From assembly GCF_000151665.1 (NCBI RefSeq), contig NW_013171815.1:137153-201152 (forward strand): DNA of 64,000 bases, in the 5' to 3' direction. Below the pieces are notes generated by a model. The model had not been told where the DNA came from. It saw only the letters and a list, made by a program, of their open reading frames with translations, and did not search any database. Source of the DNA: Blastocystis hominis (lineage: Eukaryota; Sar; Bigyra; Opalinata; Blastocystidae). The translations under genes were made by a program, and so were the position numbers. Positions 32,460 to 44,800 of this stretch are shown in pieces. Every line of letters starts with the position of its first letter. Position 1 is the stretch's first letter.

Positions 32460-33964
32460 TTATCGTGGAGTTCCTAGGACAATGGTATGTTTCCAGCCAA
32501 ATGCCAGGTCTTCCACCTTGATATCCTCCAAAACTTTCACTTTTATGGGCGGACTAATCCAATTCCACCTCGTTTTGAGCCCTCCCATCGCCCCTACTTG
32601 TACACATCTCCATCGTCCGTAATGCCGTACGACTCCGTAAACGAACATCGCAATTTCGTAAACTTCACATCTCCCAGCGACGACATATCCACTTTCTGCG
32701 GCTCCCTGTGCATGCGCTCGGATTCATCGGTTCTTCCTTGCTGCTGCAGCGTGCGCGCCGTCTCCGTGTCCTCCAATCCCAGCTGGTACAGCGCGCCTGC
32801 ATCGTCCAGAAACGTCATATGGAACTGGCCGCTCGCAAACAACGCGATGGGGCGCGGGAGCGGCACGAGCCGCGGGTAGGTCTCGACATAACCGCGGGTA
32901 AACCCCTACAACGTCGCCGAACATCTTGGCGTTCTTCCGATTGGTGCCTTCTCCCCAGTATTTCCCGGTTACGAACAATTCGCCTTTGTCGGACACCAAC
33001 TATGACAAAAATACCCCCGATTTCCGTACCATCGTCGAGTTGAATCCCGCGAAAATGTCGCGGTACCGCACCGTCGCGTCCGTGTCCATCTTCCAGAAAT
33101 CGCCCCGATTTCCCCTACCAGCAGCGGCTTGAAGGTCATATCGACATCCCCGCGGCCAAGCTGGCCGTGGTCGGCCTTCCCCCATGCGTAGACGCGTCCG
33201 CTCTCGCAGAGACAGGCGCCGTGCTGGAAGCCGGCGACGACTTTAAAAGGCTTCTCGTCGTCGTCGAGGAGGACGGGCTTGGGCGTGTAGAGATGGACGT
33301 CTTTGAGGTCGGCGCCGCACTGGCCGTAGCGGTTGTAGCCGTAGGCGTAGATGTGGTCTGGAGGGGAGGAGGAGAGGAAAGGCGGACGGGTGGAGGTGAG
33401 GCCGAAGGAGAGCGCCATGGAGGCCGCGACGGAGGTGAAGGGACCGTCGTCGATGGGGAGAATGGAGGGGAAGCGGGTCTCGATCACTGTGTTTTTGAAA
33501 ATGCTGAGGGAGAGGGGACGGAAAACGGAAACTTGCTGAACGTGCGGAGGACGCGGGGCATGTACGAGGACATGTTGCCGGCGCCGATGATGTTGCGAAC
33601 GTCGTGGGTTCTGCCGAAAATCACAAAATTACCATCACCGTCGATCATGCAGTTGTGGGCCCTGTTCCTTAGAGATTTACCACATCTCTACCAGCCACAG
33701 GCGATGGCACTGATTCCCTTTCCTTCCAGCGATTCGATTACCTGCCACTTACAAAATGAATCGTGTACGTACAGTTGGATACTCGCGATCTTCAAAATCG
33801 TTGTGTCCAAGACACCCAATACTTCCACACCCGTAACTATAAACTGCACATGACGCTCATTCCAAAAACATGCCAGAATAGCAGCGAGTAGCAGATTGAG
33901 TGAACAGCTTCGAGAAGGTCGATATCTGTTGAGAACATCGCTTAACGCAATGCCGAGCTAGCAT
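32460..33964 (-). CDS. RCC1L-like RCC1-repeat protein with organelle leader
   Basis: ATG 33964 begins an Arg/Ser-rich leader (MLARHCVKRCSQQISTFSKL), suggesting import into the mitochondrion-related organelle. RCC1 repeats follow: VYSYGCGSIGCLGHNDFEDR, AHNCMIDGDGNFVIFGRTHD, IYAYGYNRYGQCGADLKDVH, GRVYAWGKADHGQLGRGDVD, and a last repeat ending FGWKHTIVLGTPR. Mitochondrial RCC1-repeat proteins such as human RCC1L act in mitoribosome assembly, and that role is inferred only. Two introns begin with GC rather than GT: 33844-33873 (30 nt) and 33487-33536 (50 nt, donor GCAAGT). Some C-terminal exon joins were not traced. Confidence 0.7.
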
Positions 33965-34030
33965 AATGTCTTCCGATTCGAAGCAGATACAAAGATTCTG
34001 AACTCCCTCCGCTTTGTAAACAAACAAATA

Positions 34031-34949
34031 TCACATTCCATTAATTCGATGCTTCACGTCCCGAACTTGCCACTTTCCATTCACCTTCGACAGCGTCACC
34101 TCCGCAAGTTTCTTTCCCCTACAATTCAAGGTTGCTGGCGTTTTAAATACATCGCGGCGCCTGGGTTCAAAACGCAGCACGAATGCATCGAGCGGCAAAG
34201 CCAATTGAAGCCTGGCCTCTTGTGTAAGTGTCCGTGCACGTAGAGCACGACTTCGTACTACTCATTTAATCTACATTCATTCTATACATTTTGCAAGAGG
34301 TCGCAAAACTGATCGTACACCACATCACTACCGTAGTTGATGTACACGTCCATCGATGGGTGTAGGTCTGCATAAGCTGTACCCACCGTTGCTGGAGCAA
34401 CGTGGGTCATCAAAATCACCTGATCACCTTCAGGAATCAATGCAAACAAATCGTGAAGATCGTCCGTAAATTCCTCCTTATAGGGAAAGCCAAAGTCACG
34501 GATCGAGTTGTCCTTGTAACGGATATAGCAGCTGCCTCCGATACCAGCAAGCCATAGGTGCGGTGCAAGTTGCATGACGCGACGATGCAGATTGACCGAT
34601 TTTTCGAACTCAGTGAGTTGCCTGTAGTCTGTCGCTTCATAAGTGTATAATGGGTCATGATTCCCAGGTAAATAGATGTGAGGTACTTCACATTGCTCCA
34701 AAGCTATATTTCAACAGATTTTGCAATCATACTGCTTAGTACAGTTTTAAATAACTCGATTTTCGTTTCATTCTCCTTCTCTTCGGCCTCACCAGTATGT
34801 GAGAGAAACGTCATATCCCCTGCATTCAGAATAGCATCGACTTTCGTTCCAGACTGCAGAATTTCGTCGATTTCAGCCTTCGTGAAAGCAAGACCATTCT
34901 GGGAATGAATGTCGCTGGATATTAGCCACTCACTACTTCTACCTAACAA
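34031..34949 (-). CDS. Calcineurin-like metallophosphoesterase
   Basis: Metal-binding motifs appear in order: SSDIHSQNG (D-x-H), ILNAGDMTF (GD), HIYLPGNHDPLY (GNHD), VILMTHVAPATVG (H), and after a short intron YVHGHLHKRPG (GHxH). The C-terminus closes through a 32-nt intron (NPGAAMGKKLAEVTLSKVNG). These residues coordinate the two catalytic metals of the superfamily. The substrate cannot be predicted. The first exon is not resolved because the frame enters through a TAG acceptor near 34950, so the start is approximate. An encoded TGA is followed within 12 nt by TGTTTGTT. Confidence 0.75.
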
Positions 34950-35139
34950 CTACAAAATGCAACGTAGATGGATCGTCCTCAAACAAGCAAGTAGGCATTG
35001 TAAATAAGTTATAATGACCATTCTTTCCATTTAACATTATCTGTCTTCATGATTCCACTTCTTATTTATTTATTGAAAAAAACAACAACAATAATCGTCC
35101 CAGTTTTGGATTACACATCTGAATATGCGCGCACTATCA

Positions 35140-36379
35140 CTAATAAAGATTCTCATCAGTTCGAATGCTTAATGCAGTTTGGCAGTATGGACAACTACCA
35201 TAGAGAGTGTTAAACGATTGTTTTGTGGTCGGATTGGATCGCAGCATTTCAAGAAGGCAAAAAGAGTGGAAAACACGCCCACAGTATAATGAAGGAACAA
35301 ACTCTCACTAGAGGATGGATATCTTTTCGTTTGGACACGTTTTTTCTGGCAGTATCGTCTTTCCCTGTACATCTAGCTGATATCTATCATTCAACTCGGA
35401 ATGGATAAAAACGTGTAGCAAATTGCACATTCGACTTCATACTGACTAATCGATGCTTCGGAGGGAGATGGAAACGAAAAATCTAAAACACGTTCGAGAT
35501 TTTCTCGAGGATAACGACTTCCATCCCTTTCTATTATGGGATGAGCGATTACATACCAGAGTGAAAGATTTTTATTGATTCTTTGCTCAAACACTGATGT
35601 ATGCTGTGTAGGTCCCAGTAATTTCCATTCGCCAATGGCAAACGGTTTCTCACAATTCACTGTGTAAATCAGCGAACACTGATTCTCTGTGTGTCATCGC
35701 AGCTGTGATTTGCATACCTAAATACAATCGTCTGTAATTGTGTTGAAAAGTGGGCTTTATTGGGTCAATCACTACGCAATGTTTATCGAAATCTTCGAGT
35801 GTGTTCCAAACAGAATCGAACTTTGCCAAAGCTTCCGACACAGCATGCATGATTGTTCGAATCGAGTTCGAAGCATTCCAATGGAATTGGTAAGCTTCGG
35901 GAAGCGCTAATTGACAGGAAGGAGCTCCTTGAGGGTATGTAGGAGGCAAGGAAATCATGATCTCGTGAGAACGACCGGAAGGGTCATCGAGCGTTAGGGA
36001 TAAACGCTGGAGTGAATCGCTGACCGATAAAACGTGGGACCATCCAAATTCTTCCAAATCGTGAAATAATGTATCATAGTAAGAGAAGGGCATCGACTAG
36101 AATTCACTTTACGTCATTTTACACACAAAATTGGATTCACTCGTTTCAGGATGATCGAATTCCAGACGCTCAATTATGCAGGAAACTTCCTTGGCGAAAT
36201 CATCAAGGCTTTCGCAATATTCCAATTTCTTTAGTTTATCTATTATTTCTATGTTGTACATTCTTGATTAGTGCTTCATAATCCTTTAATAAAGAATTGA
36301 GGGAATCGTCACACTCAATCACTGCGTTTTCCATAGTTTCTTTGTCTTCCAATGTAGCTAAATGCAGCTGAACGCGCAT
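35140..36379 (-). CDS. FANCL: FANCL, E3 ubiquitin ligase of the Fanconi anaemia pathway
   Basis: Monoubiquitinates FANCD2/FANCI at stalled forks in characterised organisms. N-terminal helical exons (KLKKLEYCESLDDFAKEVSC) lead to the UBC-RWD domain: HEIMISLPPTYPQGAPSCQL, then VWNTLEDFDKHCVVIDPIKP and YRRLYLGM, matching FWDVMDEIDEKTWVLEPEKP and RRIALGNN of animal FANCL. The C-terminal RING reads ECAICYTF, CPNEKCGRVFHSFCLLEML, then TTKQSFNTLYGSCPYCQTAL, matching SRQSFNIIFGECPYC. The RING is interrupted by a 39-nt AT-AC intron (35284-35322). The first intron near 36240-36260 is unresolved. The encoded TAG is at 35140. Confidence 0.88.
35284..35322 (-). other. U12-type AT-AC intron in FANCL (39 nt)
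   Basis: The donor is ATATCCAT and the branch-like element is TTCCTTCAT. The intron ends TATAC, with 6 nt between the branch A and the exon. No GT-AG alternative keeps the frame: without splicing there is an in-frame TAG. Removal joins CPNEK to CGRVFHSFC, restoring the RING and the FANCL alignment exactly. Confidence 0.88.
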
Positions 36380-36615
36380 AAAATAAAACCGTCCCTACTT
36401 GTCAAAATGACCGTAAATGACCAACGTTTACACAGAATATCAGAATGTATGCGTCTTTGCAATCATGATCTGGTTGAATAACAAACTTTGGACCAAAAGT
36501 GGACATTATTTCCTAGTCTGTACAATCCCTAATACTCTTCCAATAGCTAAATTACGTCATTCTAAGAATAATCAGTTTCTGTACACAAAAACACACAATT
36601 GTTAAGCCAAAAAAA

Positions 36616-37795
36616 ATGAGTCGTCACGAAGAAGTTACCGTAAAGTGGGACAAGAACAAGAAGTGGGAAGAGCTGTAAGCGTGCTTTTGTCAAACTCTTA
36701 CTCTTAGCAAGGAAGTCAAGAATGTCCTTGTTGACAAGAGTACGTACACAGACCCTATCCCCGGGGTCCGCTACTTTATGTCGGAGAACGGTGGATCAAA
36801 GCAATCCATCTTGTCTGAAATCATGGCTGTTTGCATCAATTTTCTGTTTACGGGTCTCGTTCCCTTCCTCATGTGTTTAAGCGTCATTGCGTGGTACTCC
36901 GTACGTGCCCGCTGTACAATGTCCGTGTTGTGTTTTCCCTAGTAATCTTTGCTCTGTCATTCCTCACGTTGCTGATCCCCGTGAAGGTGTACGACGCCAA
37001 CGTATTACGATGGAAGGTTTGGCATTGTCTCTTCGACTATTTTTCTTTGTACTCTCTTTCTCTTCCTCCTCCTAACAGACAGCTCGATTATTTTCGACGG
37101 TAAATTCGACCGGAAGCAGAAATATCTCTACGCCGAATACCCCCACGGCGTGTACCTTCTTTTTCCTCTTTTCTCACTCCAGAACGCCCATCGGCTGCCT
37201 CGTCTCCGGCTTTGCCTTCCCTCACTTCAGCCCTATCACGCCGTGCTATTCTCTCACCACCCCCAGCGCATTGATGATCCCCCTCTACGGAGCCATCCTC
37301 AAGCTGATGGGCTGCGTCACCGCCACCAACGAGAACCTCCGCAAGTCACTAGCCAAGGGCTCGTGCGCGGTGGTGGTAGACGGAATCGCGGGGATGTACG
37401 TCAACGAACCGACCAAAGAAATGATCAAATTCAGCGGCCGAAAAGGCTTCATTCGAGCCGCCGTGGAGACCGGAACGCCCATCTGCCCGGTCTATCAGTT
37501 CGGAAACTCGCGATTCTTGAAGCTGGTGCCGAAGTGGTTGGAGCCGTACGCTCGCAAGTACAAATGCGCAATGGGAATTATCTTGGGTCGATGGGGATTG
37601 CCGGTGCCCCATAAAATGACGCTGATGTGCGTGTGCGGAAAGCCTGTGGAGGTGAAGAAGGTCGATCGCAACGATCCCAATTTTGATGCCTATGTGGATG
37701 AGGTTCAGCAGCTCGTGGCTGACGAGATTCAGCGAGTGTATTACAAGTACAGATGCATTTATGGATGGAACGATCGCCCGCTGGAGATCTATTGA
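36616..37795 (+). CDS. DGAT2: DGAT2-family acyltransferase
   Basis: An acyl-CoA acyltransferase of triacylglycerol synthesis or a close relative (MGAT/wax synthase type), in the ER membrane. Exon 1 is MSRHEEVTVKWDKNKKWEEL. Hydrophobic exons follow (ICINFLFTGLVPFLMCLSVI-like, then a second segment). KYLYAEYPHG is joined by a 29-nt intron to VTPIGCLVSGFAFPHFSP, reconstituting the family's YPHG-x-x-PxG active-site motif. The C-terminal half carries GSCAVVVDGIAGMYV, FIRAAVETGTPICPVYQFGN and WGLPVPHKM. The frame ends PLEIY-TGA directly followed by ATTGTTTGTT. The next gene's ATG is only 17 nt after the stop. Confidence 0.88.
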
Positions 37796-37812
37796 ATTGT
37801 TTGTTGCAACTC

Positions 37813-38629
37813 ATGAGTGATGTTTTCCTGCTCGACTGCGGACTCGCGAGATTTGTCGCGTTCTGCCTCCTTGCGGTTAGCGTTCCGATTGTGCTAATTC
37901 TAATCTTCCTCCCTGCATGGTACGGCAGATATACCCAGAACTATAAGTACTATCTGGGGTCACTTTCCGCAAGGAGCGCGTGGATTCTGCAAGAATGTCC
38001 CTCGTTTATTATTCCTTCTGTTTTTTTACTGATGAATCTCAGGACCGTCAAAGAGAACATTCCTAGTGTCATTTGCCTGTGTTTCTATCTGTTTCACTAC
38101 TTTTACCGGTACGTTTTATCGATTCGGGTTCATTGAAGGTCGTTCATCTATCCATGGAGACTGCGTGGCGGAAAACGAACACCTACAGAGATTTTCTTAA
38201 TGGCGTTTTTGTTCTGCGTTTTGAATGGCTACATCCAGGCAGCATACCATATTATACCATGTTGCTACCGTACATTCTCTTGGTTGTATGATCCGCGTTT
38301 CATTATCGGTGCTATTCTTTTCGTTGTTGGTCTCTCTATCAACTGGAACTCGGATGCTATTCTTCGCGGCCTTCGAGCCGACGGATCGAGCGGTTACAAG
38401 ATCCCTCATGGCGGGATGTTTGAATACGTTTCGGGAGCGAACTACTTTGGTGAATGCCTCGAATGGACGGGATACGCCGTGCTGTGCTGGGATCTCGCGG
38501 CTCTGACGTTCGCCGTGTTCACGATCGCGAACATCGGTCCGCGTGCGTGGCAACATCACAAATGGTACAAGAAAACGTTCGGTGATGAATATCCTCCCCA
38601 CCGAAAGGCGTTGATCCCCTTCCTGCTTT
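37813..38629 (+). CDS. Steroid 5-alpha-reductase (DET2/SRD5A family), stop made by polyadenylation
   Basis: NADPH-dependent reductase of 3-oxo-delta4 steroids or related lipids in the ER. Membrane segments are followed by FIYPWRLRGGKRTPTEIFLM-type sequence after an intron, then PRFIIGAILFVVGLSINWNS, the cofactor-region SGYKIPHGGMFEYVSGANYF and GECLEWTGYAV, and the C-terminal NIGPRAWQHHKWYKKTFGDE ending YPPHRKALIPFLL. Family members end at this IPFxx. The genomic frame continues ten more codons, but T38629 sits four nt before TGTTTGTT (38634-38641), so poly(A) makes TAA exactly after IPFLL. Physiological substrate unknown. Confidence 0.88.
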
Positions 38630-38633
38630 CATT

Positions 38634-38641
38634 TGTTTGTT
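38634..38641 (+). terminator. TGTTTGTT 3'-end element of the steroid reductase gene
   Basis: The element lies inside the open frame. Cleavage four nt upstream completes TAA at the homology-defined C-terminus. Confidence 0.85.
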
Positions 38642-38653
38642 ACAAGCATTATG

Positions 38654-38760
38654 AGTGAATGAATGAATGGATGGATGAATGAATGAATGAATGAATGAAT
38701 GAATGAATCAGTGAATCAATAAATCAATCACTGAATCATTCATTCATTAAATCGTTTCTT
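38654..38760 (+). repeat. (TGAA)n microsatellite
   Basis: Tandem TGAA/TGGA units followed by TCAATAAATCAATCAC and CATTCATTCATT, between the convergent steroid-reductase and HEATR1 3' ends. The inverted halves could form a hairpin. Confidence 0.85.
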
Positions 38761-38834
38761 CTTATTTTCATTGCTCCCAACAAACACACCAAACACACCA
38801 ATCAAACCAACGCCACCCATCCCTTGTTCCCGCA

Positions 38835-41800
38835 CTACATCGTCAAATACGACGTCAGCTCCTCGCCCGAAATCGATTCCAGCTGCACGCGGAGATCCTG
38901 CGCCACCTTCTCCACCTCCGCGTCCTCGTCTTCCAGCAAATCCGCCAGGAACGGAATCACATCCGGCAGCAGCGGCAGATACTCCTGCGACATTCTCTCG
39001 AAGCACTCGCGAATCACGCGCATCGCCGCCAGCTTCACGTCCTTCATCGGCGACCGCGTCTGCACCAGCACCTCGTGATTGAACTGCTGCCACCAGTCGT
39101 CGTGTCCAGACGTCGAAACCACCAGCTGAATCAGCGTGGGAACGACGAACTGGCTCATGAATTTGGGGTACTCCGTCGCGTAGTTCGGCACGAAATACGC
39201 GCCCAGAAGCCTCACCAGCGGCGAGGAAACCAGACGGAACTTGGCCTCGTCCATCCAGCCGTCGCTGTCGTAGAGGAAGCAGCGATAGAGCGAGAGCACG
39301 ACGAGCTTGACGAGCTGGAAGGAGGCGAGCTGGTCGTGCGTGACCTCCTTTTCTTTGCGGTTTTTCTTGACGAAATCGGTGAGCAGGTCCACCATCGTCG
39401 AGAAGAACTGGCCGAAATAGCTCGTGAAGATCGACTTGAACGTGCTGCTCAGCTCCGACACCAACGCGAAGAACGAAATCGCCTTCGCCGTCGGCGGCAG
39501 CGCGCTCTCCGCGCTCTCTTCGCTCTGCACCACCGACTTCTCCTGCATCCAATTCACCGTCTTCACGAACAGCGGAGTCAGCTGGTTCTCGTTCAGTTTC
39601 AACGTCAAAGCGATCATCGCCTTCACCACCGACCGCTCCACATCGTCGATCCCGTCGTTCTCCTCGCCCCACCGCGTTCGCAGCTCCAGACCCGACACGC
39701 AGAACGACCACGCTCGCTCGTAGAACCCTTCGATCGCATGCTCGTCCATGTGATTGAACAGCGATTCCAGAAGCGAGAAGAGCCCGCAGTAACTGCTCGC
39801 AGCGCGCGAGCCCAGCGCTTTGAAGCTGTTGTACACCGCAGGGAGCAGCAGGCGAGGCTCGATCTTCTCCGCGAGGAGGTTGAGCAGCACCGACACGGCG
39901 CCGCGAACGACTTGCTTGTCGGAAGCCACCAGCATGGGGCGAAGAACGAGGCAGAGAATCCGTTGGAGATAGCTCGACAGAAGCGAGCCTTGATAGCTCA
40001 CTGCGGAGCTCAGCGTGGCGATTAGCGACTGAATCAGCACGAAAACCTCGTCGAGCTGGCCGCGGCGCTCGTCCACCGCGCGCTCGTCGTGCTCTTCTTC
40101 GAGCAGCTGAATCTCCTCCTGCAGCGAGTCGCATCGCGCGGCGGAAGCATCGAGCTCGGTGAGCAGGGAAGGGAGGAAGCGAGGGAGGAAGGGGAGCATG
40201 CGGACGCCCAGCTGCGTGCAGCACATCGAGAGAGCGATGTACGCGGAGCCCTTGAGCGCTTGGAAGTCGGGAGACACGACGTCTGTGCGCGTCACGATGG
40301 ACACGATCGAAGCCACCACCGGCTGGAAGGCCTGCGGATGCTCGCTGCCGAAGTACTGCACCAGAATGTGCAGAGACAGCAACGCGGTCTGCTTGTTGGC
40401 GCTCTGCTCCTGCGCATCGCCCACAATCTCGAGCAGATTCTTGATGAAGTGGAGGAAATCGGTCTGCTCCTCCTCGCTCAGCGTGTCGATGTTGTCGCTG
40501 ATCTTCTTGTTCAGCATCACCAGCGCGCGCTTGCGAATGCCGCTGTCTTCGTGCTTCAGCAGCACCGACAGCACGGTCAGAAGCGATGGCACCGTCATGA
40601 CCTCCGCGAAAACCGTCACGCAGTCGTACACACAATTCTCCAATTCGCGATAGCCACGCAGCAGGGCCAGCTCCTGCTCCGTTTTCGCGCGGCCTCGCGC
40701 GTCCTGGCCGATCGCATCGCGACTCGCGGACGTGTTCTGGAGAATCATGAGCAGGTTTTCGATGATTTGGATGAAGAACTGCTGGATTTTGTCGACGTCC
40801 TTCTCTGCGGACGCGACCTTCCCTATAAACGTGGAGTTCGAAACAATATTCCGCATGAAATTCAGGACGACTTGTCCGATCCGCGTGCTGTTCGACGCGT
40901 CTTTCTTCCAGGACGCGATCGGGAGCGACTGCAGCAGCGCCTGCGTCAGCTCACGCATTCGGCCTTCCTTCTGCTCTTCCTGCTCGCCCTCGGTTATGAT
41001 CTCGGAGAAGCAGCAAAGCACGCTAAGCGCTTGGATTTGAGGAAGAAGCCCGATTCCCAAGAACATGGAGGCGATGAAGTGACTGATGTTCGAACTGGCG
41101 ACCGCAGAGTTCTCGATACGAATCGGTGCTTCGCGCTCCACTTCCATGTCTTGCGAAGCCGCGGTCGCGTCGTTGAGATCGTTGAGATCGTAGCCGTTGT
41201 TGAGGAGAAGGAGATACGCAGTGATGTGTCCGATGTAGCGCATGGAGGAATGCGCGATGAGCGTGTTGAGCAAGTGAATGATTTGGGAATAGGGAATGTA
41301 GGGGACGCAGGAAAGGAACGTTTTGTAGATCCGAAGAAGCTGGTTTTGGTTGGTGAACTGGCGAAGACAGTACGAGAGAATGCTGATAATCACATTGAAT
41401 GCTTCTTCGTCCTGGTTCTGAATCACCTTCGCAGCCAACGAATCGAAGCAAGCGAACAAGTGACGATCCATCTCCTCGGAATGAATGCTGGACAGCACTG
41501 TCAGAAGCTGCAGACAAGTCTTCTTGATTTGAGTGGTCAGATTCAAATTGATCAGATCCACGATCAGCTGCGGAGGAATTGCCACTTCGCGACGAATGCT
41601 GATGCTGTTGCGGCGAACTCGCTTGCTGGGAGGCTGCGAGGGATCCGCAGCCTTCAACGTCTGCGTGGAAGTCACGCGAATATCGCTCGTGGCCGCGTTG
41701 ACCACCGAGAAAAGACACTCCAAGAGGATCTGGATGGGATACAGCACCGCGAGCATATCGCTCATGATTAAATGGCTGTCGGAGGTCGATACAGATTCCA

Positions 41801-44800
41801 CCTCCATCGCGCCCGCTTCCGCTCGCTTCGTTTCGGAAGACACCGAGTCTTTTGTGGGAGCGTGAAGCTTCACGATCTGCACGAGGCGGTTGAGAATGAT
41901 CAGCAAGGGATCGATGATCTGTACATCGCGCGAGAGCTTCTCGTTTCGCGTCACCACTTCGATAAACACGGTCATGAGCTGCACCACCATGAAATCGTCC
42001 ATGGAAGCGTTGGCCAACGCCTTCGCCTCCTCGCTCAGCAAAGCCACACTCAGATCCAACTCGTTGATGGAGTTGTAGACATCCACCGCATCGACCGAAG
42101 GATGATTCGGCACTACCGAGAGCAATGCCCGCAAGAGGGAGAGCTTCTCGGGCGTGTTCATGCTCGCAAAGATCTTTTTGTCGATGTTCCGAAGCACATC
42201 CGTGAGCGGAGCAAACGTTCCGTCCGCTTCTGCTAAGGAGAGCGGCGTGCTCATGAATCGGTAGAGCGAGTCGCGGAATTCCTGCTGGTGTGTGAACGTG
42301 TGCGCCATCGCTGCAAAGAACAAGGGCATCAGCAATCGCCACTGCTGAACCAGGAGCGGAGAAACCGTTTCCTTTGTCTCCAAAAAGGCATCGAACGTGT
42401 CGTTGCTGACTTGCAGCACCTCCGTCTCGGCAGCGGGGTGATAAGGCATCTTTCCGAAGAGTTGCAAGTAGCACACGCGCTGATGCAGCGATTTGCTGGA
42501 CAGAATCAGCGGATAGAGAACCGAAGCGAGTAAGGACGGATCGATCTGCGGCTTGGAAGACGAGAACAGGAGGTTGAGCTTGATTGTGAACAGCTTGGGG
42601 TCATCGCGAATCTCCGAGCGGATCGAAATCAAGTAGTTCACGAACTGGAGCAGAACGGAGCACGATTTCTCCTCGCTGGGAACGGACGATTCCTCGCCTG
42701 TAGACACAAACGGAATGGACGACTGCTCGCTGGTGGGCACTTCGCTTGCCCGCGTGTCTTGCGGAATGCGGGAACGAATCGCGTCCAGCAGCATGAGCGC
42801 GGTGGATCGGACGGTCAGCGCGGGATTGTTGAGGTGGTACACCAATGCGAGGAAGACGGTTCTGAAGAACGAGGACGAGAGTGTCTTCTGCAATGCAACG
42901 TAGTTCAGAAGCTTGTTCAGCGAGTGGACGAGGATGTTGGACTCGTCGCTACACGCCAGCAGCGAAGTGTAGACAACGAAACTCTGCTCTTTCCAAACCT
43001 GCTCGCAAATCAAGTTGGCCAAGACCATGATAAACGACTTCTGGGGAATGAACGAGCGGAAGCAGAAGCAAAGCACCGCCACGGGGTGCGCGGGCTCCTT
43101 CGCAAACGCGTCGAAGTGAGCAATCAGATCGGTGGTGTCCCACGGAAGCAGCGTTGAGCAACACAGAATCGTGTGCAGAAGAAGCAGAACATACTCCGAA
43201 AAGGAATTCACAGACGCAGGTAGCGACTTCAGATCGGCTTCCTTCACCTTCAATTGGACGGACGACGTCTGAGGCATCTCCTCGATCACAGACGTGGCGA
43301 ATTCGCAGAGAAGAGAAGCCAGCGACTTCGATCCGGAGCTCTCCTTCTTGCTCTGAATGAGCTGAAGGAACGTGTAGACGCAGAAGACGGCCACGGTCTG
43401 CGAGGTTCGCAGCAACTGCCGGCAGGTCGCGAAGAAGCATTTGTCCTCCGCTTCGAGCTGCGTCTGCAGGGACGAAGCCACGCGCGAAACCTGCTCTTGG
43501 AGCGAAGCTTCGCAGAAAGACGCCTGCAAACCCTGGCAGAAAGGCGACGGGACAGCAGCCATGACAGCGAGAATCTCTCGCTGCGTGGCCTGCTTACACA
43601 TGAGCAAGTATTGGAACAGCAAGCAAACCACTTGGACAGGCTTCTCTTCAAACACTTCTTCCAGAGAAGCGGCCTTCAGCAGCGAAAACGCAGCTTGGAT
43701 CACGCGTTCCACTGCCTCGTCTTGCACGGATTGGATCACCTTCTCGTGCTGCAACACATCGAGCACCATCACAACCACCTCCTTTTCTTCAAACACGTGC
43801 AGCAACTGCTCCAACGGCGTCTCCAGCACTTGCAGCGAGATATCCATGAAATCGTCCTCCAGCAGAGACAGCACGCTGTTCTTCAAGAAGCTTCGCTCCT
43901 TCGGCGAGGTCTCCGCACTCACTTTCTCCAGCTGCTCTCTCACCAATCCACACACCTCTTTTCGAACAGCATACTCGTGCGTATCGATACTCAGATATAA
44001 AGTGCGTCCACTACTCAGCAGCATGTGCGAACTGCCAAAGAACAGGCGCGAAGAAACCTGCTTCAGTGGGTCTTCCATCGGAATCGCGCTGATCAACGCG
44101 TCAAACGGCTCCGAAAACTCGGAGCTCAGAACAAGCAGCGCTTTCTCCACGTTGTTGACCTCATTGCCAGACATCTCCTTCGCGCAGATCGACCGACTCA
44201 GCGCCTGCAAGTACGCCTGCAGGAACGGATTCACTTCGTTCTCCTGCATGCATTGGCACAACACTCGCAGCTGAGGCAGGAAGTTCTCATTCTCTCGCAG
44301 CAGAGCGACGTGCGCTTCGACGAGCGCTCTGGTGATCGGGAAGATCGACGCCTTCTTCGACAGACTCTGAAGAGACATCTGGAGCGTCTCGTTCTGCAAA
44401 AAGACCTCTGCGGTCTGTCGTGGAATCATATAGTCGCGATTGTTTCGAGTGATGATCAAAAGACACTCCACCAGTTGATTCATGTTGATATCTTTCACAC
44501 GGAACGCGTTGTTCAGACACGCCGTTATCACATCGTTGCTCATCGTTACGTTGATTGCTACTTGAGCGAGAATGAGAAGACCCGCAGCTTGAAGCTCCGA
44601 GTTCGTGCTTGAAAGGCCCATCGATGCGAACGAGATAAGTGCTCGAATGTACTCTTCCTTCATCGTTCCGCTTCGTCCCATATCAACCACCATAGCACAC
44701 AGAAGAGTGAGATGCACCACCGGGATCGAATGATGCTCCTGCATGCGACGGTAGGAGTTGAGAATGAAATGAAGCAATCCAATGTCCTTCAAGCACTGGG

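Noticed and set aside
38654-38735. (TGAA)n tract as a CRISPR-like or regulatory array
   Set aside because: A simple tetranucleotide microsatellite without spacers.
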